A stretch of DNA of 64,000 bases from Chloroflexota bacterium. Its GTDB lineage: Bacteria > Chloroflexota > Anaerolineae > Anaerolineales > Villigracilaceae. Below the pieces are notes generated by a model. The model did not search any database. It had not been told where the DNA came from and worked only from the letters and a program-made list of their open reading frames with translations. Shown one piece after another: positions 42,834 to 53,836 of this stretch (the stretch's first letter is position 1; each line of letters begins with the position of its first letter). The position numbers and the translations under genes are program-made. The DNA lies in assembly GCA_029782225.1 (NCBI GenBank), contig JAKOVF010000329.1, forward strand, positions 1 to 64,000. The letters are read 5' to 3'.

Positions 42834-43298
42834 ATGACTGAGCAGCAGCCACCTTTTGAATTACAGCCTGCACATAAATACTTTTCAGCAAATTGCTTCA
42901 ACAAGACCTGGGATTTGATCGATAAGCCGAATCGCACCCCTGACGAGGAGTTGGCGATGCTGCATACAAGCATGGCATCCCTCTGGCATTGGTCTCAACG
43001 AGAGGATGTGAAGCCGCAAAATTTGTCCGTTGGGCATTGGCAGGTCTCACGAGTCTATGCTCTATTAGGACAGGCGGAAAACGCCCTCCGGTATGGAGCA
43101 CTATCTCTCAGGCTTGCGGAGGGTCTGGAGCCTTTTTATACTGGTTTCGCCTATGAAGCACTTGCCCGTGCGGAAATGGTGGGCGGAAACAAAGAGAAGA
43201 TGAATGAATATCTCGAGAAAGCGCGGGCCTGGGCGGAGCAGGTGGATGACGAAGAGGATAAGCAGGTATTGATGGGGGATTTGGGGACGATCAAGTAA
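42834..43298 (+). CDS. TPR-like helical protein
   Basis: 154 aa, all helical. LSVGHWQVSRVYALLGQAENALRYGALSLRLAEG and GFAYEALARAEMVGGNKEKMNEYLEKARAWAEQV are TPR-like helix pairs, so it probably binds another protein. CAAGGAG precedes the ATG. Function unknown. Confidence 0.75.
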   Translation: MTEQQPPFELQPAHKYFSANCFNKTWDLIDKPNRTPDEELAMLHTSMASLWHWSQREDVKPQNLSVGHWQVSRVYALLGQAENALRYGALSLRLAEGLEPFYTGFAYEALARAEMVGGNKEKMNEYLEKARAWAEQVDDEEDKQVLMGDLGTIK

Positions 43299-43442
43299 TT
43301 GGCGGGCTGGACTCCAACGCCTCCCGATGCTGGAAAGTCCAAAGTTGGGTCCCCGGTGCGGATGATAAGACTTCGGACTCCTATTAATGAAAACGGCCCA
43401 TCCAATGGAAGGGCTGTTCACTGTTTTCTATTCTCTACTCTC

Positions 43443-44654
43443 TTACTTAATAATCCCCACTTTTTTCCCGGCCTCACAGATCACATCCATGGCGCGCTCG
43501 ATCTCGCTGGGCTCGTGCGCAGCAGTGACAGTGGCACGCAGCCGGGCCAAGCCCTCAGGGACGGCGGGGGAGACCACGGGCAGCACAAAAACATCATGGT
43601 GTTGCGCTTCGGCTGTCACCATGAAAGCCGCCTCGTCCGTGCCACACAGCACAGGCACGATGGCGGTCTCGGTCAGCATTGTGTCGAATCCCATGCTTTT
43701 CAGGCCGCGGATGAACTGTTTGGTGTTTTCGTTCAAGCGTTGGATACGCCAGCGCTCATCTAAGATGACCTTGAAGGCCTCGTTCGCGGCCGCGGCCTGC
43801 GCGGGCGGCAGCGCGGCAGAGAAAATATAGGCGCGGCTCGAATGACGCAAATAATCAATGATTTCCTTCTTCGCGGCTACATATCCACCTACCGACGGAA
43901 TGGTCTTGCTCAATGTCCCCATCTTGATGTCAATCACATCGCCGAGGCCGAAATACTCCTCGATGCCGGTACCTTTTTCTCCGAGCACGCCCACGGAGTG
44001 GGCTTCATCGATCATCAGCCAGGCGTTGTACTTCTTGGTCAGTTCCAGTACTTTGGGCAGATCAATGATGTCGCCATCCATACTGAAAACGGAGTCAGCG
44101 ATGACCAGCTTGGCGACGTCCGCGGGTGCATTCGCCAGCAGGTTTTCGAGATGCGCCATGTCGTTGTGACGGAAGCGGCGGAACTCTGCACCAGACATCA
44201 GACAGCCATCCACAATGGAAGCATGGTTGAGTTTGTCTGAAAAAATGTAATCACCGCGGCCCATCAACGTGGAAATGACGGATAAGTTCGTAGCATAACC
44301 AGATGAGAAGGTAATTGCAGCTTCCGCGTGCTTGAAGTTTGCGATGGTCTCTTCGAGTTCGTTGTGAATCGTCAGCGTCCCCGCTAGCGTGCGCACCCCG
44401 TTCGTGCCCGTGCCGAATTTGTCTACAGCTTTCTTGGCCGCTTCATTGATCCGCGGATGGGCCACCAGCCCAAGATAACTATAGGATGCATACATTCCCA
44501 TCACACGGCCATGCACGCGCACCCGGGCGCCGTCCAGAATTTCGTCAACGGCCTGGTTGTAAAAATACAGATCATGCGACTTCATTTTGTTGATGCGTTC
44601 TTCCAGCACCTTCATGCGGCGGGTGACAGCATCGTCAGTGTGATGAAAATCCAT
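43443..44654 (-). CDS. Alpha-oxoamine synthase family PLP enzyme (KBL/BioF-like)
   Basis: 403 aa from the ATG at 44654, preceded by GGAGG. NHASIVDGCLMSGAE, VIADSVFSMDGDIIDLPKV, MIDEAHSVGVLG (PLP-binding Asp) and GTLSKTIPSVGGYVA (Schiff-base Lys) are all present. It condenses an amino acid with an acyl-CoA; glycine C-acetyltransferase, 8-amino-7-oxononanoate synthase and serine palmitoyltransferase share this pattern and cannot be separated here. No biotin or threonine-degradation neighbour is seen. Confidence 0.9.
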   Translation of the reverse strand: MDFHHTDDAVTRRMKVLEERINKMKSHDLYFYNQAVDEILDGARVRVHGRVMGMYASYSYLGLVAHPRINEAAKKAVDKFGTGTNGVRTLAGTLTIHNELEETIANFKHAEAAITFSSGYATNLSVISTLMGRGDYIFSDKLNHASIVDGCLMSGAEFRRFRHNDMAHLENLLANAPADVAKLVIADSVFSMDGDIIDLPKVLELTKKYNAWLMIDEAHSVGVLGEKGTGIEEYFGLGDVIDIKMGTLSKTIPSVGGYVAAKKEIIDYLRHSSRAYIFSAALPPAQAAAANEAFKVILDERWRIQRLNENTKQFIRGLKSMGFDTMLTETAIVPVLCGTDEAAFMVTAEAQHHDVFVLPVVSPAVPEGLARLRATVTAAHEPSEIERAMDVICEAGKKVGIIK

Positions 44655-44837
44655 GCGCGGCCTCCGAAAAAGAATGACGCAAGTGTAGCCGAGGGAAGCA
44701 GGATTGTCTAGTTGCCTCCCGCGGCGCACCATTCCTCCGCAGCTTCCAAACCACAACGGGCCCGCCAGGACGTTCTGTCGGGTTGTAAGGAGTCATCAAC
44801 GTCAATGCACGTTTATCACAAGTAAAATAGATTGAAT

Positions 44838-46202
44838 ATGCCAGCCATCCAAGCCAATATCCCGGGACGAACAATGCGAAAGGTGAAAGTCGCTCCCCTG
44901 GTGTGTTTTTTGGTTTTCCTGCTTATTTATGGCATCACGTCTCGTGCAGATTTACAACTCTCAGATGAGATTGCAGTGTTTTCATCCGGCATCTCTCTGG
45001 CAACAAAAGGGACTCTCGATATAGACTCATTGCAATGGCTCCAAGCCAGAGAGAACCTGGGACAGAACGGCGTGGGTGGACATCTCTACACAAAGTATTT
45101 CCCGGGGAATATCCTTGGCACGGCGCTGATCTATGGCCTCATGCAGCGGCCGAACGATGCACCATATACATGGCAGGGGACACCGCCTGAATCCTCCCAC
45201 CAGCTTGCCGATTCCAACTTTGGCGCACGCCTGGCATTGCGGTGGAATGCACTGCTTGGAGCTCTTGGCATGGCGGCACTCTACGCGTTCCTCTTGCGAA
45301 GATTTGATTTCCGGACTGCAACACTTACGGTCCTGCTCTTTGGGTTGTGCACCGATTGGTGGTATGAAGCACGCGGTCTGTTCTCAGAGACAGGCGCGGG
45401 AGCGCTATTGATTCTCAGTCTTTGTTTTGCGGATGCGGACTCTCCTGCTTTAAGCGGCCTGTCGCTGGGCCTGTCGCTTCTTTTTCGACCGACGAATCTG
45501 CTCGGCGTTCCTATCTGGATGTATGGCGTCTGGAAGAAGGGGATTAGATCGGCATGGAGCGGAATTTTCATTGCCCTCGGGCTGGCTGCTCTGGCAATCT
45601 ATAACTGGCTTCGATTCAACTCCTACTCCAATTTTGGTTACGGCACCGCTCATTTCACCTTCACATTTCTTGAAGGATTAGTAGGCGTTTTAATCAGCCC
45701 CGGACGTTCCCTGTTTTTTTATTCGCCAGTCCTGATACTTTGTATCTCTGGCGCGCAGGCTTTTTACACACGCGATCGATTATTGACCGGGACACTGCTT
45801 TCTGTGGTGATCGGCTACATACTCATGGTGTCGCTCTGGCAGGATTGGCATGGAGGGACATCCTGGGGCTCCCGTCTCATGACCCCCGTCCTTCCCTTGC
45901 TTGGTATTTTCCTCGCACCGATGGTAGAGAAGGCCCTTTCCAGGGAACCGGCAAGAGCCAGGTTTTTCATTGTCTTGCTGGCAGCTCTGGGGTTTGGCAT
46001 TCAACTGCTGACACTGTCAGCGGAACCGATCCTTGTCCTGATCAAGTACGTGTCCTCCGGACAGGTTTCGTATACCGACACAGTCATTTCATTTCAAAAC
46101 TCATGGCTTTCAATACAAATTCGCAATCTGCGGGATTGGAATGTATGCCAGATCGATGCGTACACCCTCCGCAGATTGTTCGCACAGTGCAGATTAGAAT
46201 GA
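44838..46202 (+). CDS. Polytopic membrane protein, glycosyltransferase-39-like
   Basis: 454 aa with about ten membrane helices. An early acidic loop (ADLQLSDEIAVFSSG) after helix 1, with YTKYFPGNILGTALIYG and the layout of later helices, recalls lipid-linked-sugar-dependent (GT-C) mannosyltransferases, but the match is weak. A TAAAAT box lies 9 nt before the ATG. Confidence 0.6.
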   Translation: MPAIQANIPGRTMRKVKVAPLVCFLVFLLIYGITSRADLQLSDEIAVFSSGISLATKGTLDIDSLQWLQARENLGQNGVGGHLYTKYFPGNILGTALIYGLMQRPNDAPYTWQGTPPESSHQLADSNFGARLALRWNALLGALGMAALYAFLLRRFDFRTATLTVLLFGLCTDWWYEARGLFSETGAGALLILSLCFADADSPALSGLSLGLSLLFRPTNLLGVPIWMYGVWKKGIRSAWSGIFIALGLAALAIYNWLRFNSYSNFGYGTAHFTFTFLEGLVGVLISPGRSLFFYSPVLILCISGAQAFYTRDRLLTGTLLSVVIGYILMVSLWQDWHGGTSWGSRLMTPVLPLLGIFLAPMVEKALSREPARARFFIVLLAALGFGIQLLTLSAEPILVLIKYVSSGQVSYTDTVISFQNSWLSIQIRNLRDWNVCQIDAYTLRRLFAQCRLE

Positions 46203-46215
46203 ACCGAGTTCTGTT

Positions 46216-46638
46216 TTATGAGGCTGGCTGCAAAACCACAATTGGAATCCGCCGCGAGGTCATCTTTTGGTAAGCCAGGTAAGGCGGATGCCGGTCGGTG
46301 GCGAATTTCCACAACTGGTCATATTCATCACCTTGCGCCTCATGGGTTTGCACCGGGATGCTTTTCCCATTCACATCAATCGTCGCCTGCGGGTATTTGC
46401 GCAGGTTCAAGACCCAGTCTGCGTTCCTGTCTTTGCCCCAGTTGGACGCAACGATCATGTACTTTCCATCCAAAGCAAAATAGGCAATGGGGATTGCACG
46501 CGGTTCGCCGGATTTCCTTCCAATCGTATGCAGGATCAAAACGGTCTGTGTGCCGAGCTTGGTGCCGATCCGTCCACGTGAGACGCGGATGAGGAAGGCG
46601 TTGATTGCCATGAAGATGCGGATCAAGGAATCTTTCAT
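46216..46638 (-). CDS. Deazaflavin (F420)-dependent nitroreductase family protein
   Basis: 140 aa from the ATG at 46638 (a GTG at 46647 is possible). TKLGTQTVLILHTIGRKSGEPRAIPIAYFALDGKYMIVASNWGKDRNADWVLNLRKYPQATIDV is the DDN/FQR-family pattern: a split-barrel fold that binds F420. Implies that the organism makes or imports F420. Converges on the membrane protein gene. Confidence 0.88.
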   Translation of the reverse strand: MKDSLIRIFMAINAFLIRVSRGRIGTKLGTQTVLILHTIGRKSGEPRAIPIAYFALDGKYMIVASNWGKDRNADWVLNLRKYPQATIDVNGKSIPVQTHEAQGDEYDQLWKFATDRHPPYLAYQKMTSRRIPIVVLQPAS

Positions 46639-46664
46639 TATGTCCACTCGAAGAGAATCTGACC

Positions 46665-48728
<2,064 letters not shown>

Positions 48729-48768
48729 TCAAAGTCGCGGGTAAAATTGTGGAACTCCGGAGGCCGCG

Positions 48769-49785
48769 ATGAAAAACTTCGATCCGCGCTACAACGACCT
48801 TCCCAAGACGGAAATCCACATCCATCTCGAGGGATCCATCCGCACACAGACCATCATCGACATCGCGAAGGAACACAATTTGAAACTGCCTTCGTATGAT
48901 GTGGCTGAGTTGGACAGGCATGTCAAAGTCTATGACCAGATGCGGGACCTCCACGCGGTGCTCGAGGCCTTTACGATCTTCCAGAACAGTATCGCCTCGC
49001 CACAGGCCGTCGAGCGCATCGCATCGGAGCTGTTTGAGGATTCCGCTAAACAGAACATTCGCCTCCTCGAGGTGCGCTTCTCGCCGGATTGGGCTTTTCA
49101 CGGACATGCCCTGGATTGGGACGAGTGTCTCGAAGGCCTGCTTCATGCCAGAGACCGCGCCGAGCGAGAATATGACATGGCAATCGGCTACATTGCGATC
49201 ACCTCACGCAGCATGGGACCGGGGTCTTGTATGAAAACTGTGGATTGGGCTATCCGTCACCGGGAGCACATCCTTGGCATTGACCTGGCCGACAGCGAGC
49301 GCGATTTTCCTTTGGGCGATTTTGTTCCTTCTGTGAAGAAGGCCAAAGATGCAGGTCTGAAGGTCACCATTCATACGGGCGAAGATACCCCTGCTTCCTT
49401 TGTGATCGAGACCATCAAGCTTGCCGCACCAGATCGGATCGGACATGGCATCCACGCGATCGAGGATATGAAGGCAATCGAGTTGATCAAGGAGCGCGGC
49501 ATCACGCTGGAGGTCAATCCGTGGAGCAATTACCTGACGAGTTCTGTGCGGACCATTGAAGAGCACCCGCTGAAAAGGCTCTTCGACCTGGGCGTGCGTG
49601 TGACGATTAATTCTGATGATCCTGAAGTGCTGGATACAAATTTGAACAATGAATACCGCATTGCCCATGAAGTGCTCGGCATGGGCATGGATGAGATCGC
49701 CAGATGCAATCGCTACGCCTGCGAAGCGTCGTTTTTGCCGGAGCAAAAGAAAAAAAGGATTTGGCAGAAATATTTTTCTGCCTGA
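48769..49785 (+). CDS. Adenosine/adenine deaminase family amidohydrolase
   Basis: 338 aa. KTEIHIHLEGSIR (about 13-25) supplies the H-x-H zinc ligands, KVTIHTGEDTP another His, DRIGHGIHAIED the general His, and TINSDDPEV the final Asp pair. It hydrolyses adenosine or adenine to inosine or hypoxanthine; the exact base is not deducible. CCGGAGG precedes the ATG. Transcribed divergently from ligA. Confidence 0.9.
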   Translation: MKNFDPRYNDLPKTEIHIHLEGSIRTQTIIDIAKEHNLKLPSYDVAELDRHVKVYDQMRDLHAVLEAFTIFQNSIASPQAVERIASELFEDSAKQNIRLLEVRFSPDWAFHGHALDWDECLEGLLHARDRAEREYDMAIGYIAITSRSMGPGSCMKTVDWAIRHREHILGIDLADSERDFPLGDFVPSVKKAKDAGLKVTIHTGEDTPASFVIETIKLAAPDRIGHGIHAIEDMKAIELIKERGITLEVNPWSNYLTSSVRTIEEHPLKRLFDLGVRVTINSDDPEVLDTNLNNEYRIAHEVLGMGMDEIARCNRYACEASFLPEQKKKRIWQKYFSA

Positions 49786-49868
49786 CTTGCCGGAATCCTC
49801 TATTGCACTTTGGGGATGGAAAATCGTATACTGGGTTTGAGAAGCAGACCAATACCCAAGGAGGATCC

Positions 49869-50279
49869 ATGCCAAAGAATATTGGCCTTTGGATTGACCA
49901 TCGGAAGGCGGTCCTGGTTACCCTCGAAGGTAAGGTGGAGGAGATCAGGCTGATCCAATCCGGGGTGGAACAGCAGACTCGAAGCCGCGGGGGAGCGCAC
50001 ATGAAGACCACGCATACAGCACAATATTTCCCCGCAGAAGATCACCAGGACAGACAATTCATCAAGAAACTCAACAAGTATTATGAAGCTGTCATCGCAG
50101 CTCTCCGCAGCGCCGATTCAGTGCTGGTCATCGGCCCGGGCGAGGCCAAGTGTGAACTCGAAAGACGGATCGCCGGCGGGAAGGCACCCGTTCGAATCGC
50201 AGCCATCGAAACAGCAGACAAAATGTCAGAGCGCCAGATCGCCGATAAGGTGCGAAGGTATTACCAAAAGCGCAAATAG
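49869..50279 (+). CDS. Small eRF1-domain-like / host-factor-like protein
   Basis: 136 aa from the ATG at 49869 (AAGGAGG upstream). MPKNIGLWIDHRKAVLVTLEGKVEEI...DRQFIKKLNKYYEAVIAALRSADSVLVIGPGEAKCELERRI resembles the small eRF1-domain-3-like proteins annotated as translational-machinery proteins. Role unknown. Confidence 0.7.
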   Translation: MPKNIGLWIDHRKAVLVTLEGKVEEIRLIQSGVEQQTRSRGGAHMKTTHTAQYFPAEDHQDRQFIKKLNKYYEAVIAALRSADSVLVIGPGEAKCELERRIAGGKAPVRIAAIETADKMSERQIADKVRRYYQKRK

Positions 50280-50394
50280 ACAGAATACTTATCATCGATA
50301 TTGTGAACCGTCCCGAAGGTTGGGACGATAAGCATCACCGGGAGCGTCGAAACCTTCGAGACGTTTTGCCAGCGCGCGCATGTATAATCGGCGC

Positions 50395-50820
50395 ATGCGC
50401 GCAAGATTCCCTGTGACCGTTCACCTCCTGTTTTTTCGGGCGGACGAAGTTTTGCTCCTGCTCCGCTGTAACACAGGCTACCGTGATGGGGAATATAGCG
50501 TTCCCGCGGGCCATCTGGATGGGAATGAAACGGTCATGGCGGCCGCGATCCGCGAGGCAGAGGAGGAAACCGGCCTGCGGCTGGACTCCGCCAACCTGGT
50601 CTTTTCGAGCGTGATGCACCGCAATGAGGGGGAGGAGCGCGTGGATTTCTTTGTACATGTCCGGGCCTGGGATGGGGAGCCGGCCAACACCGAGCCTGAG
50701 AAGTGCAGCGAACTGAGATGGGTCAAAGTCACGAATTTACCTGAAAACATGATTCCGTATGTACGCAAAGCGATAGAGAATCATCAAAAGGGCATGCAGT
50801 TCGAGGAATTTGGCTGGTAA
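50395..50820 (+). CDS. NUDIX hydrolase
   Basis: 141 aa from the ATG at 50395. Complete Nudix box: GHLDGNETVMAAAIREAEEETGL (about 41-63). Cleaves nucleoside diphosphates linked to another group, as in MutT-type sanitising; substrate unknown. TATAAT at 50383-50388 stands 6 nt before the start, so it is probably leaderless. Confidence 0.9.
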   Translation: MRARFPVTVHLLFFRADEVLLLLRCNTGYRDGEYSVPAGHLDGNETVMAAAIREAEEETGLRLDSANLVFSSVMHRNEGEERVDFFVHVRAWDGEPANTEPEKCSELRWVKVTNLPENMIPYVRKAIENHQKGMQFEEFGW

Positions 50821-50935
50821 TCGCGTTTCAAATTGACCGATTCCGCATTCCCGCGATATAATAGCCCGCCAGTCTAATCCACCTGCTGATTCCGGCTGAT
50901 TGGTAGTAGCGACTTTCGCATGGCACGCAGACAAT

Positions 50936-50944
50936 GTCATCCAC
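50936..50944 (+). other. Single DnaA-box-like nonamer upstream of rpmH
   Basis: TCATCCACA differs at one base from TTATCCACA. One isolated match does not define an origin; it is recorded because it lies in the 190-bp gap before rpmH, a usual place for oriC. Confidence 0.25.
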
Positions 50945-51011
50945 AGGGTGAAGGTCGTCACTGCAACTTAACCGGAATCGCAATTATCTTTTGTATGAGG
51001 AAGTATAAGGA

Positions 51012-51182
51012 ATGGTTAAACGTACCTATCAACCCAAGATCCGTCGCCGCGTGCGTGTGCACGGTTTTCGTTCACGCATGTCTACGGCTGACGGGCGTGC
51101 TGTGCTGAAGCGCCGCCGCCTGAAGGGCCGCTACAAACTGACAACCAGATCCAACGAGCACGTCAAACGGACTCGCTGGTAA
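51012..51182 (+). CDS. rpmH: Ribosomal protein bL34
   Basis: 56 aa, too short for many gene finders. [40 protein letters not shown] matches bL34 throughout. The C-terminal tail ([16 protein letters not shown]) is about ten residues longer than the usual 44-46 aa. AAGG precedes the ATG. Starts the classical rpmH-rnpA-yidD-yidC-jag block. Confidence 0.95.
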   Translation: MVKRTYQPKIRRRVRVHGFRSRMSTADGRAVLKRRRLKGRYKLTTRSNEHVKRTRW

Positions 51183-51226
51183 ACCGGACCGATCAAGGCG
51201 CGGAACGGATTTCCTTTGAGGCACGG

Positions 51227-51574
51227 GTGCAGCGCAAGTTTCGCCTGACCCGGTCAGAAGATTTCAAGCGGGTGCGGCGAACAGGCAAGTCTTATGCCCA
51301 CCCGCTTGTTGTGTTAGTAACCCAGGCCAGCGACTCCGCTCATGTACGTGTGGGCGTCGCGGCAGGGAAGACGACAGGGACGGCCGTTTCCCGCAACCGG
51401 GCCAAACGACTGCTGCGCGAAGCAATGCGCTCCCTCCTGCCCTCTCTCGCTTCAGGCTGGGACCTGGTGCTGATCGCCCGTCCCGCGCTGGTTTCCGCCA
51501 CTTTGGCAGAAACCCGCGCCGCGCTGCTGACACTTCTCCGCCGCGCCCGAATCATCCCCGTTGATGAGTCCTGA
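51227..51574 (+). CDS. rnpA: Ribonuclease P protein component
   Basis: 115 aa with a GTG start. [23 protein letters not shown] and the RNR motif [14 protein letters not shown] are diagnostic. It assists the RNase P RNA in 5' tRNA maturation. The next gene overlaps its end by 11 nt. Confidence 0.95.
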   Translation: MQRKFRLTRSEDFKRVRRTGKSYAHPLVVLVTQASDSAHVRVGVAAGKTTGTAVSRNRAKRLLREAMRSLLPSLASGWDLVLIARPALVSATLAETRAALLTLLRRARIIPVDES

Positions 51575-51854
51575 ATTTCATCTGCACGAATATCCTGATG
51601 AGCCGCGTTTGCGCGACCTGCCGCGCACGCCGCTCAATTGGCCGCGTATCGCGCTGCTGGCGCTCATCCGTTTTTATCAGATGACGATATCACGGGGCCT
51701 GCCAGAGAACACCTGTCGTTTTTATCCCTCCTGTTCCCATTATGGGTACCAGGCAATTTATAAGTATGGCGCGCTCAAAGGTTCAGTCATGGCAACATGG
51801 CGCGTGCTGCGCTGTAACCCATTTAATCCGGGTGGTTATGATCCCGTAAAGTAA
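51564..51854 (+). CDS. yidD: Membrane protein insertion efficiency factor
   Basis: 96 aa from the ATG at 51564. [43 protein letters not shown]...[16 protein letters not shown] is the YidD signature with its conserved Cys residues. An N-terminal extension of about 30 residues is present. Confidence 0.95.
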   Translation: MSPEFHLHEYPDEPRLRDLPRTPLNWPRIALLALIRFYQMTISRGLPENTCRFYPSCSHYGYQAIYKYGALKGSVMATWRVLRCNPFNPGGYDPVK

Positions 51855-51860
51855 TTTTTT

Positions 51861-51933
51861 TGTCATTGCGAGGGCGCAGCCCGAAGCAATCTCCGCTTTG
51901 TGATGAGATTGCTTCGCTGCGCTCGCAATGACA
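51861..51933. repeat. Intergenic inverted repeat, family A copy 3
   Basis: TGTCATTGCGAG...GAAGCAATCTC...GAGATTGCTTCG...CTCGCAATGACA, the shortest of the three copies and almost a perfect palindrome. It separates yidD from the lipoprotein gene. Confidence 0.85.
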
Positions 51934-51952
51934 TAGTAGGAGTACCATCACT

Positions 51953-53020
51953 TTGACCACAAAACGCTTGCTCTTATTTTCCCTGCTCCTCATTGCCGCG
52001 TTGGCCTTGAGCGCGTGCACTGGTTCCAGGACCATCGTCAACAACTGGCCCGGACTCGCCGCAGATGCGGAGAGGGCCTACGTTGCCGGTGGTTCCTTTG
52101 TTTATGCCGTGAATATGACGAATGGGGGCGAGGCCTGGCGCTATCCTGCGCAGGCCAATAACTCCTTTCATTATTATGCCAACCCGGTTCTCACGCCGGA
52201 TGGACAGTTGCTGATCGGCAGCGCCGGCACCAAACACGACTTCGTCAGCATCAACCCGGCCACCGGGAAAGACAACTGGGCCGCGCCGTTCACAGGCGCA
52301 AAAGGCATCTGGGTCGCGTCGCCGCTGGTAATGAATAATCAGATCTATGCTCCGAATGCCGATGGATATCTCTACGTTCTTAAGATGGATGGTTCCCTGG
52401 TAGATTCGGTGTATTTGGGCGGATCATTGTGGTCCGCACCGGTGACGGATGGAAAGTTGATCTATGTCGCTTCACTGGACCATCATGTACACATCATTGA
52501 CCCCGCGAACCCTGGAGCGAACAAGGCCATTGACCTCGGCGGCGCGATCCCCGGCGGCGTGACCGTTACCCCGGAGGGTGTTTACGCGGGGACATTTGCA
52601 TCCAAGCTGGAGTCCATCAGCGCGGGCGGCGATTACAGGTCCGTGGCCGATGCCCAGGGTTGGATCTGGGGTGCGCCCACACTCGATGGTCAAACGCTCT
52701 ATTACGCGGACCTCGAAGGCAATGTCTATTCGTTCGACCTCGCCAGTGGCAAGCAGAACTGGCAGGTGAAACCGGATGGGCCGATCGCCGGGAGCCCACT
52801 GGTAGTGGGCGACCGGATTTTCGTCGCGACTGAGTCGGGTACTCTGGTCGCATTGGACCGTGACGGGAAATTCCAGTCATATACCGTCGGCGGAAAAATT
52901 TACACCACGCCGGTTCTTTCAAATGACCTGATTCTCGTTGCACCGTATCAGGCGGACTTCACGCTTGTCGCACTTAGCCCTGATGGAAAACAAGCGTGGA
53001 AGTACACGCCTGCCAAATAA
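51953..53020 (+). CDS. PQQ-repeat (BamB-like) beta-propeller lipoprotein
   Basis: 355 aa starting with a TTG (GGAG 10 nt before it). Signal peptide with lipobox LSAC (about 19-22), then repeats of the type YVAGGSFVYAVNMTNGGEAWRYP, VYSFDLASGKQNWQV and LVALDRDGKFQSY, forming a propeller. Its place between yidD and yidC suggests a role in membrane-protein biogenesis, although no BamA partner is in view. Confidence 0.85.
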   Translation: MTTKRLLLFSLLLIAALALSACTGSRTIVNNWPGLAADAERAYVAGGSFVYAVNMTNGGEAWRYPAQANNSFHYYANPVLTPDGQLLIGSAGTKHDFVSINPATGKDNWAAPFTGAKGIWVASPLVMNNQIYAPNADGYLYVLKMDGSLVDSVYLGGSLWSAPVTDGKLIYVASLDHHVHIIDPANPGANKAIDLGGAIPGGVTVTPEGVYAGTFASKLESISAGGDYRSVADAQGWIWGAPTLDGQTLYYADLEGNVYSFDLASGKQNWQVKPDGPIAGSPLVVGDRIFVATESGTLVALDRDGKFQSYTVGGKIYTTPVLSNDLILVAPYQADFTLVALSPDGKQAWKYTPAK

Positions 53021-53032
53021 GGAAATTTGCCC

Positions 53033-53827
53033 ATGTGGGAAACCATTATCCTTCAACCGATGACCAACACCCTTCTGTGGATCTACGACATTTTAGGTCA
53101 TGGACCTCACATGTTTGGGCTTGCGATCATCCTGTTCACAATTTTGATCCGTGCCATTACCTGGCCTTTGAACGCCTCACAGGTGAAGGGTGCACAGGCC
53201 ATGCAGGAATTGCAGAATGACAAGGAATGGCAGGAAATCCAGAAGAAATATGCCAAGGATCGCGAGAAGCTGGCCCAGGAGCAGATGAGGATTTACAAGG
53301 AAAAAGGGATCAATCCCTTTGCCTCCTGCCTGCCGACGCTGATCCAATTCCCCATCATCATTGGCCTGTATCAAAGCATCACACGCGCGCTGGGCGCCAC
53401 ACCGCTGGGAATGCTGCAGCTCGCGCGCACTGCCTATCCATTCCTGCACGTGCAAAATATCATCCCGTTGAACAGTCAATTCTTGTGGATGGATCTGGGA
53501 CGCCCGGAGTCGATCCAGATTCTTGGCTTCGCACTGCCAACCCTGGCGATCATTGTTGCGATTACCACCTACATTCAGTCCAAGCTGACCATGCCTGCCA
53601 GCACGAATCCAAATGACCAATCGGCTGCCATGTCTGGCATGATGAGCATTTACATGCCTCTTCTGCTTGGTTACTTCGCTCTCAATTTCGCTTCAGGCAT
53701 TGCGGTCTACTTCATCACCAGCAACCTGCTGGGCGTTGTCCAATATGCCGCCACAGGCCGTGCCAACTGGCGAAACCTTTTACCGGGCGGAAACAAAAAA
53801 ACAGCAGCACCCGCCCGCAAGAAGTAG
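53033..53827 (+). CDS. yidC: Membrane protein insertase YidC
   Basis: 264 aa from the ATG at 53033 (AAGGAAAT upstream). Short Gram-positive/SpoIIIJ type without the large periplasmic domain. FTILIRAITWPLNASQVKGAQAMQELQ, the hairpin EIQKKYAKDREKLAQEQMRIYKEKGINPFASCLPTLIQFPIIIGLYQSI and FASGIAVYFITSNLLGVVQY are conserved. Confidence 0.95.
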   Translation: MWETIILQPMTNTLLWIYDILGHGPHMFGLAIILFTILIRAITWPLNASQVKGAQAMQELQNDKEWQEIQKKYAKDREKLAQEQMRIYKEKGINPFASCLPTLIQFPIIIGLYQSITRALGATPLGMLQLARTAYPFLHVQNIIPLNSQFLWMDLGRPESIQILGFALPTLAIIVAITTYIQSKLTMPASTNPNDQSAAMSGMMSIYMPLLLGYFALNFASGIAVYFITSNLLGVVQYAATGRANWRNLLPGGNKKTAAPARKK

Positions 53828-53836
53828 GGAGGCACT

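Noticed and set aside
50821-51011. Replication origin upstream of rpmH
   Set aside because: Only one DnaA-box-like nonamer with a mismatch, no cluster of boxes, and no dnaA gene in the window.
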